A stretch of DNA of 44,240 nucleotides from JBBSUQ01 sp964389755. GTDB lineage: Bacteria; Bacteroidota; Bacteroidia; Flavobacteriales_D; Crocinitomicaceae. The notes below the pieces were generated by a model. It made no database searches. It had not been told where the DNA came from and saw only the letters and a program-made list of their open reading frames with translations. The stretch is taken from NCBI GenBank assembly GCA_964389755.1, contig CAYMEW010000035.1, positions 1-44,240 on the forward strand, in the 5' to 3' direction. The position numbers were made by a program, and so were the translations under genes. Shown one piece after another: positions 1 through 8,138 of this stretch (the stretch's first letter is position 1; each line of letters opens with the position of its first letter).

Positions 1-38
1 CCGAACTTCCCAAAAACAAAACACAGCAGGTCAAACGC

Positions 39-104
39 ACAAATACCGTATGAATGAAGCACAAATACCGCATAGATGTCGCATAGATACCGTATGAAAT
101 GTAC
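39..104. repeat. Three imperfect 22-base tandem units
   Basis: Bases 39-60, 61-82 and 83-104 align as three consecutive 22-base units. The hexamer ATACCG starts at 43, 65 and 87, exactly 22 bases apart. Units 1 and 2 share their first ten bases (ACAAATACCG). Units 1 and 3 share ATACCGTATGAA. The period is close to two helical turns. The array lies outside any gene, downstream of the aspS operon. Whether more units lie beyond base 1 cannot be seen. Its function is unknown. Confidence 0.75.
71..103 (+). repeat. Left copy of a 33-base inverted repeat
   Basis: These 33 bases (the second half of tandem unit 2 plus almost all of unit 3) are identical to the reverse complement of 44208-44240, the last 33 bases of the window. 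Identity stops at base 104 (C here, T in the other copy). The two copies are inverted and lie about 44 kb apart. This could be a dispersed chromosomal repeat that broke the assembly, or a real inverted pair. Confidence 0.9.
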
Positions 105-173
105 CGATCTTAAACATTCCGTTTAAAGCTGAACACAGAAGCACAACCGGCCATCCCCGAAAGAATCGCTCCG

Positions 174-192
174 GAATCCCGCAGAATCCCGC
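174..192. repeat. Short direct repeat after the ygjV-like stop
   Basis: GAATCCCGC occurs at 174-182 and again at 184-192, separated by one A. It lies immediately downstream of the stop codon of the minus-strand gene that ends at 193. No clear hairpin with a T-tract is formed, so it is not called a terminator. It may be a chance slippage duplication. Confidence 0.6.
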
Positions 193-411
193 TTAGCTTT
201 CGCGCCGTACGAACAAATAGTAAAAGTTCACCAGCACGATCGCCACATTCGTAATAATGATCGGAATAGAGGGCAATAACAGGCCGTAGGCCACAAAGAA
301 AAGGCAGCCGATGATATTTACCGCACGCAATACGCGCACGCGGCGCATCACGAAGGAAAGCAACACAAAAAGAGAAGCTGCATACCCGATATATTCGACC
401 CAGTAGCTCAT
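193..411 (-). CDS. Small YgjV-like membrane protein
   Basis: This 72-residue protein is almost entirely hydrophobic. There are likely three membrane segments, about residues 5-22, 30-47 and 48-67, with a basic stretch MRRVRVLR after the first. The pattern GYAASLFVLLSF, then NIIGCLFFVAYG, then ITNVAIVLVNFYYL resembles the short YgjV-type inner-membrane family common in Bacteroidota and often mislabelled as uroporphyrinogen decarboxylase. No catalytic residues are apparent and the function is unknown. Its start lies only three bases after the aspS stop, so it is almost certainly the second gene of an aspS transcript. The start ATG at 411 is the only sensible one. Confidence 0.8.
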   Translation of the reverse strand: MSYWVEYIGYAASLFVLLSFVMRRVRVLRAVNIIGCLFFVAYGLLLPSIPIIITNVAIVLVNFYYLFVRRES

Positions 412-414
412 ACC

Positions 415-2160
415 TTACTTCAGCCCGATACCCAACTCGTCAAGCTGCGACGGATCCAGGGGCGCGGGAGCGTCGATCATCACATCGCGGCCGTTGTTGT
501 TCTTTGGAAAAGCAATGTAATCGCGAATAGACTCCGAACCATTCATCGTGGCAACCAGGCGGTCGAGCCCGAAAGCCAGTCCACCGTGCGGAGGTGCACC
601 GTATTCGAAGGCGTTCATCAAAAATCCGAACTGGGCCTGGGCCTCTTCTTTTGTAAACCCGAGCAGGTCAAACATCTGCGATTGCAACTCCCGGTCATGG
701 ATACGGATCGAACCACCGCCGATCTCAACACCATTCACCGCCAGGTCGTACGCATTGGCACGAACCTCTCCCGGGGCACTTTCCAGCAAATGGATGTCTT
801 CCGGCTTCGGAGATGTGAACGGGTGGTGCATCGCGTGAAAGCGTGCGCCTTCCTCGTCCCATTCCAACAGCGGGAAATCAACCACCCAGAGGGGTTTGAA
901 CACTTTCGGATCGCGCAGCCCGAGTTCGTTGCCCAAATGCAGGCGCAGTTCGTTCAGTTGTTTACGCGTCTTGTTCAGGTCGCCGCTCAAAACGAGTAAC
1001 AGGTCACCCGGACCCGCACCGGCAGCAGCCGCCCATTGTGCCAGGTCTTCCTGTGTATAGAATTTATCTACCGAAGATTTGTACGTTCCGTCGGCATTAC
1101 ATTTTACATATACCAGTCCTTTCGCACCGATCTGCGGGCGTTTTACCCAGTCTGTCAGAGCATCGAGTTGTTTTCGCGTATATTCCGCACATCCGGCGGC
1201 ATTGATTCCCAGCACGGCCTCTGCCTGGTCAAAGATCGCGAAACCTTTACCCTGGGCCAGTGAACTGAAATTCACGAATTCCATTCCGAAACGGATGTCC
1301 GGCTTGTCCGAACCGTACTTCTCCATCGCTTCCGCATAGGTCATGCGCGGAAAAGCGCCGTCAAACTCCACGTTCAACACACTTTTGAAGAGGTGTTTTA
1401 CCATTCCTTCAAAGGTCTGCAACACATCTTCCTGCTCCACGAAAGCCATTTCACAGTCGATCTGCGTAAACTCCGGCTGACGGTCCGCCCGAAGATCCTC
1501 GTCCCGGAAACACTTCACGATCTGGTAATAGCGATCGAATCCCGAGACCATCAGCAACTGCTTAAAGGTTTGCGGAGATTGCGGCAGTGCGTAAAACTGT
1601 CCTTCATTCATGCGGCTCGGCACCACGAAGTCGCGCGCACCTTCCGGTGTCGACTTGATCAGGTACGGCGTTTCAACGTCCATGAACCCGAGCAAATCGA
1701 GGTAATTGCGCGTTTGCAGGGCCACGTGGTTCCGCAAGCGGAGTTTCTGCTGCACCGGGTTGCGTCGCAGATCGAGGTAGCGATACTGCATACGCAGTTC
1801 TTCCCCGCCGTCCGTATCGTCTTCGATCGTAAAGGGGGGCAGTTTTGCCTCGTTCAAAATCTCCAGCTTCGCAACACGGATCTCAATATCACCCGTCGGA
1901 AGTTTCGCATTTTTACTGGATCGCTCGATCACGGTTCCTTCCACACGGATCACGAATTCACGTCCGAGTTTGCGCGCTTTGGTGCAAAGTTCGGCATTGT
2001 CTTCCATGTTGAATGCCAGCTGCGTCATTCCATAGCGGTCGCGCAGGTCGAGGAAGGTGATTCCCCCGAGGTCCTTCGAGCGCTGTACCCAGCCGCAAAG
2101 CGTTACCTGCTTGTCGACATCCGAAATTCGTAATTCACCGTTGGTGTGTGAGCGATACAT
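415..2160 (-). CDS. aspS: Aspartyl-tRNA synthetase
   Basis: This class II aminoacyl-tRNA synthetase charges tRNA-Asp in the cytosol. The 581-residue product matches the bacterial-type length. An OB-fold anticodon-binding domain (about residues 15-105) precedes motif 1 (GFMDVETPYLIKSTPEGARD), motif 2 (FRDEDLRADRQPEFTQID), a bacterial GAD insertion and motif 3 (GGLAFGLDRLVA). The start is placed at 2160 because MYRSHTNGEL begins the conserved domain; an in-frame start 21 codons upstream would run through the promoter box at 2184-2191. The OB-fold loop reads KDLGG. A Leu here rather than His is the residue associated with discriminating AspRS enzymes (inference from one position). The small membrane gene follows three bases after the stop. 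Confidence 0.98.
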   Translation of the reverse strand: MYRSHTNGELRISDVDKQVTLCGWVQRSKDLGGITFLDLRDRYGMTQLAFNMEDNAELCTKARKLGREFVIRVEGTVIERSSKNAKLPTGDIEIRVAKLEILNEAKLPPFTIEDDTDGGEELRMQYRYLDLRRNPVQQKLRLRNHVALQTRNYLDLLGFMDVETPYLIKSTPEGARDFVVPSRMNEGQFYALPQSPQTFKQLLMVSGFDRYYQIVKCFRDEDLRADRQPEFTQIDCEMAFVEQEDVLQTFEGMVKHLFKSVLNVEFDGAFPRMTYAEAMEKYGSDKPDIRFGMEFVNFSSLAQGKGFAIFDQAEAVLGINAAGCAEYTRKQLDALTDWVKRPQIGAKGLVYVKCNADGTYKSSVDKFYTQEDLAQWAAAAGAGPGDLLLVLSGDLNKTRKQLNELRLHLGNELGLRDPKVFKPLWVVDFPLLEWDEEGARFHAMHHPFTSPKPEDIHLLESAPGEVRANAYDLAVNGVEIGGGSIRIHDRELQSQMFDLLGFTKEEAQAQFGFLMNAFEYGAPPHGGLAFGLDRLVATMNGSESIRDYIAFPKNNNGRDVMIDAPAPLDPSQLDELGIGLK

Positions 2161-2183
2161 AATTTTCTGTTTATTTGCGCTGG

Positions 2184-2191
2184 CAAAATTA
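2184..2191 (-). promoter_or_regulatory. aspS promoter -7 box
   Basis: On the minus strand this reads TAATTTTG, a perfect match to the Bacteroidota -7 consensus TAnnTTTG. It ends 23 bases before the aspS start at 2160. No TTG is seen at the usual spacing upstream, so only the -7 element is supported. Confidence 0.6.
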
Positions 2192-2263
2192 GTAAAATCC
2201 GTGTGGCCCCGAAGGAAACCCAAAATATTTGGTCCGCCACGGAAGCTTTGAAGCAGAAGAAAT

Positions 2264-2271
2264 TATCTTTG
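2264..2271 (+). promoter_or_regulatory. -7 box of the 2277 membrane-protein gene
   Basis: TATCTTTG matches the Bacteroidota -7 consensus TAnnTTTG. Only five bases separate its last G from the ATG at 2277. If used as in characterised Bacteroidota promoters, transcription would begin at or next to the start codon, giving a leaderless mRNA. No -33 TTG at normal spacing is visible. Confidence 0.5.
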
Positions 2272-2276
2272 CGCTT

Positions 2277-3230
2277 ATGATCCGCGCATTTTTGGGAAAC
2301 CGGCTTATCATCGTGCTGCTACTTCCGTTCCTGGTGGCCTTTTACCAGTTGCTGCACTTTTTCTTCGGGCATACTCCCGTTGAATCACAGGTGAATCTCG
2401 GCTTCTGGGGAAATGTGTCACTCATCTGGAACCCCGGCACGCAGGCCATCGCCGGTGCACTCATCTGCACCAATGCCGTACTGATAAATTCGATCTTCAA
2501 CTGGAACGAATTCTACGAGAAAAACACCTACGTTTCATCCCTGCTTTACGTTGTCCTGATGAGCTTTTACAGTTCTTTTTACCAGGCCGACGGAATCCTG
2601 CTCGCTCACTTTTTCCTGATCCTGACGATCTTCCAGCTTTTTAAGCTCCGGCAGGGTGAGGACGGACGCAAAACCGTGTTCAATGCCGGGTTCTTTGCAG
2701 GAATTGCCGCTTCCTTTCACCCGCCGCTGATCGCATTGCTGCCCTTGCTGTTCGTGATGGAATGGTCCGTGCGGCCCTTCGTGTTTCGCGAAGTACTGCT
2801 CACCTGCGTGGGTTTTGGCGTTCCGCTGCTGTACGTATCGGCGTACCTGTACACGACCAACCAGGATTATCACCTCAGCATGGTTCCCTTCGAACGGGAC
2901 ATTGACCGCCAAAAAACAGATTTCGTGGTAAGCGCCTCCCTGCTTATCTGTTCCTTTTTACTCAGCCTCGCCGGGGTAAACGCGCGGTTGCGCAAAAGTT
3001 CGATCCGTTTGAAAAAGATCATTCGCATCCTCGCGTGGTTCGTCGCAGCAGGCATCGCCCTGGGCGTTTTCGACATCCTTCGCTTCAACCAGTTCGAGCA
3101 GTTCAGTTTCGTCATGATCCCGCTTGGCTTTTTCTTTCCTTACTCCTTCCTCTTCGAGCGCTTCCGCCTCCTGGCAAACGGCCTGTTTTACCTGCTGTTT
3201 GCATACTCCGTACTTAAATTTTTCCTTTAA
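2277..3230 (+). CDS. DUF6427-like polytopic membrane protein
   Basis: This 317-residue integral membrane protein has about eight to ten hydrophobic segments, for example residues 8-25 (IIVLLLPFLVAFYQLLHFF) and the C-terminal LLANGLFYLLFAYSVLKFF. It resembles a family of uncharacterised flavobacterial membrane proteins (DUF6427). No catalytic motif is recognised and the function is unknown. The start at 2277 is chosen over an in-frame codon at 2229 because MIRAFLGNRLIIVLL begins the hydrophobic domain and a -7 promoter box ends five bases upstream. It is divergent from aspS and lies 71 bases ahead of purQ, which has its own promoter box. Confidence 0.8.
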   Translation: MIRAFLGNRLIIVLLLPFLVAFYQLLHFFFGHTPVESQVNLGFWGNVSLIWNPGTQAIAGALICTNAVLINSIFNWNEFYEKNTYVSSLLYVVLMSFYSSFYQADGILLAHFFLILTIFQLFKLRQGEDGRKTVFNAGFFAGIAASFHPPLIALLPLLFVMEWSVRPFVFREVLLTCVGFGVPLLYVSAYLYTTNQDYHLSMVPFERDIDRQKTDFVVSASLLICSFLLSLAGVNARLRKSSIRLKKIIRILAWFVAAGIALGVFDILRFNQFEQFSFVMIPLGFFFPYSFLFERFRLLANGLFYLLFAYSVLKFFL

Positions 3231-3255
3231 TTCGGACAGTGTGGCGGATAATCGT

Positions 3256-3263
3256 TAATTTTG
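3256..3263 (+). promoter_or_regulatory. purQ promoter -7 box
   Basis: TAATTTTG matches TAnnTTTG and lies 38 bases before the first purQ ATG (3302). The leader that follows contains a small hairpin, ACCGG at 3275-3279 pairing with CCGGT at 3286-3290. That hairpin is too weak to call a riboswitch or attenuator. Confidence 0.5.
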
Positions 3264-3301
3264 CGCTTTCGAAAACCGGATGCAGCCGGTATAAACTCTG
3301 A

Positions 3302-3994
3302 ATGAACATGAAATTTGGTGTTGTAACCTTCCCGGGGTCCAATTGCGACGAGGACATGATCTACGTTCTCGAAACCATTCTCCAGCAAAAAACAGAACGC
3401 CTCTGGCACAAAGATACCGACCTGAAAGGGGCGGATTTTATTGTACTTCCCGGCGGATTCTCCTATGGTGATTACCTCCGGTCGGGAGCCATTGCAAAAC
3501 TCTCGCCGATCATGAATGCGGTGATCGAACATGCCAACAAGGGCGGATACGTGCTCGGTGTGTGCAACGGGTACCAGATCTTGGCCGAATCGGGCCTGCT
3601 GGACGGCGCACTGCTCCACAACAATACCCAGAAGTTCATCTGCAAAAACGTATACCTCAAGCCGGCATCTTCCGATAACGCACTTACGAAAGGACTCGCG
3701 CAGGATCGCTCCTACCTCATCCCGATCGCACACGGAGAAGGACGCTTTTACGCTCCCGACGACACGATCAAAAAACTGGAAGATAACAACCAGGTCCTGT
3801 TCAGGTACAGTTCCGCGGACGGAAGCGTTTCCGACGAAACCAACCCGAATGGTTCGGTCAACAACATTGCCGGAACCTGCAACGCGGGGAAAAACGTATT
3901 CGGCATGATGCCCCACCCGGAAAGGGCGGCGGATCGCGAACTAAACAACGAAGACGGACGTTTATTCTTTGAATCTCTTTTAAAATACTGCTAA
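3302..3994 (+). CDS. purQ: FGAM synthase subunit PurQ
   Basis: This is the glutaminase subunit of phosphoribosylformylglycinamidine synthase. It releases ammonia from glutamine for the fourth step of purine synthesis, acting with PurL and PurS or their equivalents, which are not in this window. It is a 230-residue class I glutamine amidotransferase. The nucleophile is C88 in GVCNGYQIL, with the His/Glu pair at H205 and E207 in MMPHPERA. The oxyanion region is LPGGFSYGDYLRSGA. The start could equally be the second Met at 3308, since MKFGVVTFPGSNCDEDM is the conserved beginning. Its stop overlaps the purD start by one base (TAATG), implying translational coupling. Confidence 0.96.
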   Translation: MNMKFGVVTFPGSNCDEDMIYVLETILQQKTERLWHKDTDLKGADFIVLPGGFSYGDYLRSGAIAKLSPIMNAVIEHANKGGYVLGVCNGYQILAESGLLDGALLHNNTQKFICKNVYLKPASSDNALTKGLAQDRSYLIPIAHGEGRFYAPDDTIKKLEDNNQVLFRYSSADGSVSDETNPNGSVNNIAGTCNAGKNVFGMMPHPERAADRELNNEDGRLFFESLLKYC

Positions 3995-5268
3995 TGCGCG
4001 TATTACTTATCGGCTCCGGCGGCCGCGAACATGCCCTCGCATGGAAGATCGCCCAAAGTTCACTGCTCGAAGCGCTCTTTATAGCTCCGGGAAATGCCGG
4101 TACACGCAACCATGGCAAGAACGTCTCGATCGACGTCAACGACTTTGAACAGGTCAAAGAATTCGTGCTGGCCAACAATATCAACCTCGTGGTAGTAGGT
4201 CCGGAAGACCCGCTCGTAAACGGGATCAGCGATTTCTTTGCAGCTGACGAACAACTCAAAAAGGTCGGTGTCATCGGTCCGAATGCTGAAGCAGCCCAAC
4301 TGGAAGGAAGTAAGGACTTTGCCAAAGAGTTCATGCAGCGCCACAACATTCCCACTGCGAAATACGGCACGTTCACAGCCGATACGCTCGAACAGGGTTA
4401 TGCCTTCCTCGAAGACATGAAGGCGCCGTATGTGCTGAAAGCCGACGGACTGGCTGCCGGAAAAGGCGTCTTGATCCTCGAAGATCTGCAGACGGCTAAG
4501 AAAGAACTCAAAAGCATGCTTACCGACGGAAAATTCGGGAAAGCCGGCAACAAGGTTGTTATCGAACAGTTCCTCAGCGGGATCGAACTTTCCGTGTTTG
4601 TCGTTACCGACGGAGACTCATACAAGATCCTTCCCGAAGCCAAGGATTACAAACGCATCGGTGAAGGAGATACCGGACTCAACACCGGCGGTATGGGAGC
4701 CGTTTCACCCGTTCCCTTCGCGGACGCCACCTTCATCGATAAAATTCGCAACCAGATCATCATCCCGACCGTCAAAGGCCTGAAAGCCGATTCCATCGCC
4801 TATAAAGGATTTATCTTTTTCGGCCTGATCAATGTAAAGGGAGAGCCCTATGTGATCGAATACAATTGCCGCATGGGAGATCCGGAAACCGAAGTGGTCA
4901 TGCCACGTCTCAAGTCTGACATCCTCGACCTCTTTGAAGGTGTGACGACCAACACGCTTTCGGAACGTGACATCCAGTTCGACGAACGCAGTGCCTGCAC
5001 AGTCATGATGGTTTCCGGCGGCTACCCGGAAAGTTATGCAAAAGGCAAACAGATCTTCGGGCTGAACAGCGTAACGGATAGTCTCGTTTTTCACGCGGGT
5101 ACTGCTTCCGACGGCCCGGCTGTCATTTCGAACGGAGGACGCGTACTGGCGGTTACCTCTTACGGAAAAGACCTGGAGACCGCTTTGAAGAAGTCGTACG
5201 CATCCCTCGAAAAAATAGAATTCGAAAACTCCTACTATCGGAAAGATATCGGCTTCGATGTCGTATAG
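3994..5268 (+). CDS. purD: Phosphoribosylamine-glycine ligase
   Basis: PurD (GAR synthetase) joins 5-phosphoribosylamine and glycine using ATP, the second step of de novo purine synthesis. The 424 residues match the family length. The N-terminal domain begins MRVLLIGSGGREHALAWKI. The ATP-grasp core includes VLKADGLAAGKGVLI and GGMGAVSP, and a conserved NCRMGDPETEVVMPRL lies near residue 290. The C-terminal domain carries MMVSGGYPESY. It starts within the purQ stop codon, so the two are one operon. purH, a later enzyme of the same pathway, lies elsewhere in the window (27561-29090) under its own promoter. Confidence 0.97.
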   Translation: MRVLLIGSGGREHALAWKIAQSSLLEALFIAPGNAGTRNHGKNVSIDVNDFEQVKEFVLANNINLVVVGPEDPLVNGISDFFAADEQLKKVGVIGPNAEAAQLEGSKDFAKEFMQRHNIPTAKYGTFTADTLEQGYAFLEDMKAPYVLKADGLAAGKGVLILEDLQTAKKELKSMLTDGKFGKAGNKVVIEQFLSGIELSVFVVTDGDSYKILPEAKDYKRIGEGDTGLNTGGMGAVSPVPFADATFIDKIRNQIIIPTVKGLKADSIAYKGFIFFGLINVKGEPYVIEYNCRMGDPETEVVMPRLKSDILDLFEGVTTNTLSERDIQFDERSACTVMMVSGGYPESYAKGKQIFGLNSVTDSLVFHAGTASDGPAVISNGGRVLAVTSYGKDLETALKKSYASLEKIEFENSYYRKDIGFDVV

Positions 5269-5307
5269 TCCGGAGGAATTCTTATCTTTCGCCCGTAAGT
5301 AACGTAC

Positions 5308-6564
5308 ATGGATCCTTCCGTCGTCATCATCATCTGTTCACTCGCATTTTCAGCCTTTTTCTCCGGCATGGAAATCGCATTTATATCGTCGAACAGGTTA
5401 AAGGTCGAGCTCGACCGCTCCAAGAATACGCCCGTTGCCCGCATCATCGGGCTTTTTTATAACAACGAGTCGCACTTTCTCGCTTCGCTCCTGCTCGGGA
5501 ACAACGCCGCCCTGGTCGTTTTCGGGATCTATGCAGCGGCCCTTCTCAACCCGATCATTTCCGGCCAGTTCGGAATTCACAGTGAAGCGGCGATCCTGCT
5601 GATCCAGACGGTGTGCTCCACCTTGCTCGTACTCATCGTCGCCGAATTCCTGCCGAAAGCACTTGTGCAACTGAATGCCAATGCGTTCCTGCTCTACGCC
5701 AGCGTCCCGATGTTCGTAATCTTTATCGTACTCTACCTCCCGACGCTCGTCGTACTCTCCATCAGCAACCTGGTGCTCACGCTTTTGAAAACGGACCGTG
5801 ACAATACGGAAAAAGTGTTTTCGAAAGTTGACCTCGAGCATTACGTACAGGACATGTCCACCAGAATCCGTGAAGAACAGGACCTGGGCAATGAAATGCA
5901 GATCCTGCAGAACGCACTGGACTTTTCAAACCTGCGCGCCCGCGATTGTATGGTTCCGCGCACAGAGATCACCTCCATCAGCGTGGAAGAAGACATCAAC
6001 GTCTTGCATAAGTTGTTTGTAGATACCGGGCTTTCGAAGATCCTCGTGTACCGCGATTCCATTGACAATATCATCGGCTATGTGCATTCCTTCGAAATGT
6101 TCAAAAGGCCCGCTTCGATCAAACAGATCCTGCTTCCGATCGCTTTTGTGCCGGCTGCCGTACCGGGTAAGGAACTGCTCGAAATGTTTACCAAACAATC
6201 CGGGAACATCGCAGTGGTTACGGATGAATACGGTGGAACAGCAGGGATCATTACGATCGAGGACGTCATCGAGGAGATCTTCGGGGATATCGAAGACGAG
6301 CACGATACGGAGGAATGGCTCGAGCAAAAGGTCAGCGACACCGAATACCTGTTTTCGGCCCGCGTGGAGATCGACTACCTGAATGAAACGTACGGATTCG
6401 GTTTTGAGGAATCGGATGATTACGACACGCTAGGAGGGCTGATCATCCACGAACTGGAATCCATCCCGGAAGCCGGAACGGTCCTCGAACTCGAAGAATA
6501 CGAATTGCACATCGAGGAGGTCTCGGACCGTCGAATTGAACTGGTTCGACTCAAAATCGTCTAA
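5308..6564 (+). CDS. Hemolysin/CorC-family CBS transporter
   Basis: This 418-residue protein has the CNNM/CorC architecture. An N-terminal DUF21 membrane domain (about residues 1-190, with SAFFSGMEIAFISSNRLKVELD) is followed by a pair of CBS domains (about 205-325, including DCMVPRTEI and DEYGGTAGIITIEDVIEEIFGDIEDEHD) and a C-terminal CorC_HlyC domain (about 335-415). Relatives are linked to divalent cation efflux or homeostasis; the hemolysin name is historical. GldE shares this fold, but its usual partners gldD, ssb and mutY are absent and the N-terminus fits the general family better. It lies 39 bases after purD, with a near-match promoter box TATCTTTC at 5283-5290, so it may be transcribed from both. 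Confidence 0.9.
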   Translation: MDPSVVIIICSLAFSAFFSGMEIAFISSNRLKVELDRSKNTPVARIIGLFYNNESHFLASLLLGNNAALVVFGIYAAALLNPIISGQFGIHSEAAILLIQTVCSTLLVLIVAEFLPKALVQLNANAFLLYASVPMFVIFIVLYLPTLVVLSISNLVLTLLKTDRDNTEKVFSKVDLEHYVQDMSTRIREEQDLGNEMQILQNALDFSNLRARDCMVPRTEITSISVEEDINVLHKLFVDTGLSKILVYRDSIDNIIGYVHSFEMFKRPASIKQILLPIAFVPAAVPGKELLEMFTKQSGNIAVVTDEYGGTAGIITIEDVIEEIFGDIEDEHDTEEWLEQKVSDTEYLFSARVEIDYLNETYGFGFEESDDYDTLGGLIIHELESIPEAGTVLELEEYELHIEEVSDRRIELVRLKIV

Positions 6565-6623
6565 GTAAATATACACATTCTGCAATTCGTAACACTTTTA
6601 CGACACTTTCCGGACATTTTAGC

Positions 6624-6659
6624 ACGAATTTCGTAGTTAAAAAACTACAGTTTGTACTG
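6624..6659. promoter_or_regulatory. Stacked palindromes upstream of HTH gene
   Basis: Three dyads lie end to end: ACGAA-T-TTCGT (6624-6634), GTAGTT-AAAA-AACTAC (6633-6648) and CAGT-TTGT-ACTG (6648-6659). They end 12 bases before the start of an HTH protein gene and abut a near-match -7 box CAATTTTG at 6660-6667. This position suits operators, possibly for autoregulation by the HTH protein (inference). Confidence 0.45.
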
Positions 6660-6671
6660 CAATTTTGTCAT

Positions 6672-7022
6672 ATGCAGCACAAAGGTGAAATTGTAGAGAA
6701 GCATGTGAGAAAAAGTGGCATTTCGATAACACGGATGGGTCAGCTTCTCGGGGTGTCGCGCAGCACGATGTACGACATCTTCCACGACGATAATGTATCC
6801 ATTGAACGGATCATCCGGATCGGGCAGATCATCCACCACGATTTTTCAGAAGATTTTCCGGAATTAAAGAAGTACGAACAAAAAAAGACGAACGAGAATC
6901 TCACCGATGGCCGGGATTCGTATAACTCGCAAAACGATTACTGGCGTGCCAAATACCTCGACCTGCTCGAAGAGCATACAAAGCTACTTCGTAAATACCA
7001 GGCTTTGATTAAAAGGAAATAA
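6672..7022 (+). CDS. Small HTH DNA-binding protein
   Basis: This 116-residue protein has an N-terminal helix-turn-helix, about residues 12-34 (ISITRMGQLLGVSRSTMYDI). It resembles the XRE/Cro-type fold, followed by SIERIIRIGQIIHHDFS. The C-terminal 30 residues (YWRAKYLDLLEEHTKLLRKY) look like a coiled coil, suggesting dimerisation. It is probably a transcriptional regulator; the targets are unknown. Palindromes directly upstream suggest self-control. It is a single-gene unit converging on the pheS operon, with 23 bases between stop codons. A near-match -7 box (CAATTTTG, 6660-6667) ends four bases before the ATG, so the mRNA may be leaderless. Confidence 0.8.
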   Translation: MQHKGEIVEKHVRKSGISITRMGQLLGVSRSTMYDIFHDDNVSIERIIRIGQIIHHDFSEDFPELKKYEQKKTNENLTDGRDSYNSQNDYWRAKYLDLLEEHTKLLRKYQALIKRK

Positions 7023-7045
7023 AGGTTCATAAAGCCCTTCGCGCG

Positions 7046-8131
7046 TCAGGGAGCCATGTCCGGTGCTTCGATGATCTTCGCCTCCATGAGCTTGGTCCAG
7101 TATTTCCCGGTAAAGTAGAATTTGCCGTTTTGATGCGCAATACCGTTCAGCACATCGCCACCGTTACGACCTACTTCCATGAGCTGTGTCCCGTCGATTT
7201 CCTGCATCACTCGACCTGTTTTCGCCTCGATCACCACGATCTTATTGGTCATCCAGATATTGGCATAGATCATCCCGTCAACGTATTCGAGTTCGTTGAG
7301 TTTGAGTTGCGCCCCATTGCTGTTGTAAACCTGGATCGTTCTCACGACTCTGAACGTTTCGGGATCCCGGAAATACAACCTGAACGAACCGTCCGACATG
7401 ATCAGGTTTTCACCGTCGTTGCACAGCCCCCATCCCTCACCGGAATAGTTGAACTGGCGGATCGGATTCAGGGAATCTGCGCCGTACACGAAACATACGT
7501 TTTCCATCCACGTCAACTGGTAGATCTTTCCGTCGAGGATCGTGATTCCTTCGCCGAAATATTGCTCAGCGAGCCGGTGTTCCTGTTTGACTTCTCCGCT
7601 TTCCAGGTCTACCTGTATCAGTTCACTTTGTCCTTTATAACCCGTTCCTTCATAGAGTTTACCACGGTGAAATTCAAGTCCCTGCGTAAAACTGGCCTGG
7701 CGGTGCGGATATTCTTCCACCACTTTCGCAAACATCTTTTCCGGAACAACGTCCGAGATCACTTCCACTACCCTTGTTTCTTCAAAGGGTTCTTCGTCCG
7801 AAAGATCCGCGTGTAATTTGAGGTTGTACGCTCCGGTACCGAAGATGGACGGATCCAGTGAGAATTCAGCCTTTCCTTTCGGGCGTTCCCAGGTTTTCAC
7901 CAGGCTGTCGTTAAAATACAGATCGAGTTTTTCAACGGATGGTGAATTGATCGTCAGGTTAATATCTGCTTTTTCACCGTAAATGACATGTAAATTCTCC
8001 GGGAAATCGAATTTAACCGGCTTTATGACGATTCCACCGCTTTCCTTCACCTGCTCCGGCACAATGAGGGGGTAGACTGCCAGCGCCCCGATAATCAGGA
8101 TCGTAAGAACAATAAAAAAGATCTTTTTCAT
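7046..8131 (-). CDS. Glutaminyl-peptide cyclotransferase-like protein
   Basis: The 361-residue protein is membrane-anchored or exported. The N-terminus MKKIFFIVLTILIIGALAVYPLIV is an uncleaved-looking signal or anchor with no lipobox Cys. Residues about 40-125 form an Ig-like beta domain (VIYGEKADINLTINSPSVEK). From about residue 135 (VVEEYPHRQASFTQGLEF) to the end it matches the five-bladed propeller of plant-type glutaminyl cyclases, with FTQGLEFHRGKLYEGTG, GEGITILDGKIYQLTW, LNELEYVDGMIYANIW and DVLNGIA. Such enzymes convert N-terminal Gln to pyroglutamate on exported peptides. Many T9SS substrates are processed this way in Bacteroidota, so a periplasmic role is plausible (inference). It is last in the pheS-ytxJ operon. 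Confidence 0.88.
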   Translation of the reverse strand: MKKIFFIVLTILIIGALAVYPLIVPEQVKESGGIVIKPVKFDFPENLHVIYGEKADINLTINSPSVEKLDLYFNDSLVKTWERPKGKAEFSLDPSIFGTGAYNLKLHADLSDEEPFEETRVVEVISDVVPEKMFAKVVEEYPHRQASFTQGLEFHRGKLYEGTGYKGQSELIQVDLESGEVKQEHRLAEQYFGEGITILDGKIYQLTWMENVCFVYGADSLNPIRQFNYSGEGWGLCNDGENLIMSDGSFRLYFRDPETFRVVRTIQVYNSNGAQLKLNELEYVDGMIYANIWMTNKIVVIEAKTGRVMQEIDGTQLMEVGRNGGDVLNGIAHQNGKFYFTGKYWTKLMEAKIIEAPDMAP

Positions 8132-8138
8132 AGGTTAA

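Noticed and set aside
1393..2133. 246-codon plus-strand frame opposite aspS
   Set aside because: It is the antisense shadow of a well-conserved synthetase and shows no protein-family features.
3275..3290. ACCGG/CCGGT hairpin in the purQ leader as a possible purine riboswitch or attenuator
   Set aside because: It has a five-base stem only, lacks the conserved purine-riboswitch junction and is not followed by a terminator; a similar ACCGG/CCGGT pair occurs upstream of pheS (9692-9709) and may be chance.
5308..6564. Assignment of the CBS-domain protein as gliding protein GldE
   Set aside because: The usual gldD, ssb and mutY neighbours are missing and the N-terminal DUF21 segment fits the general hemolysin/CorC family better.
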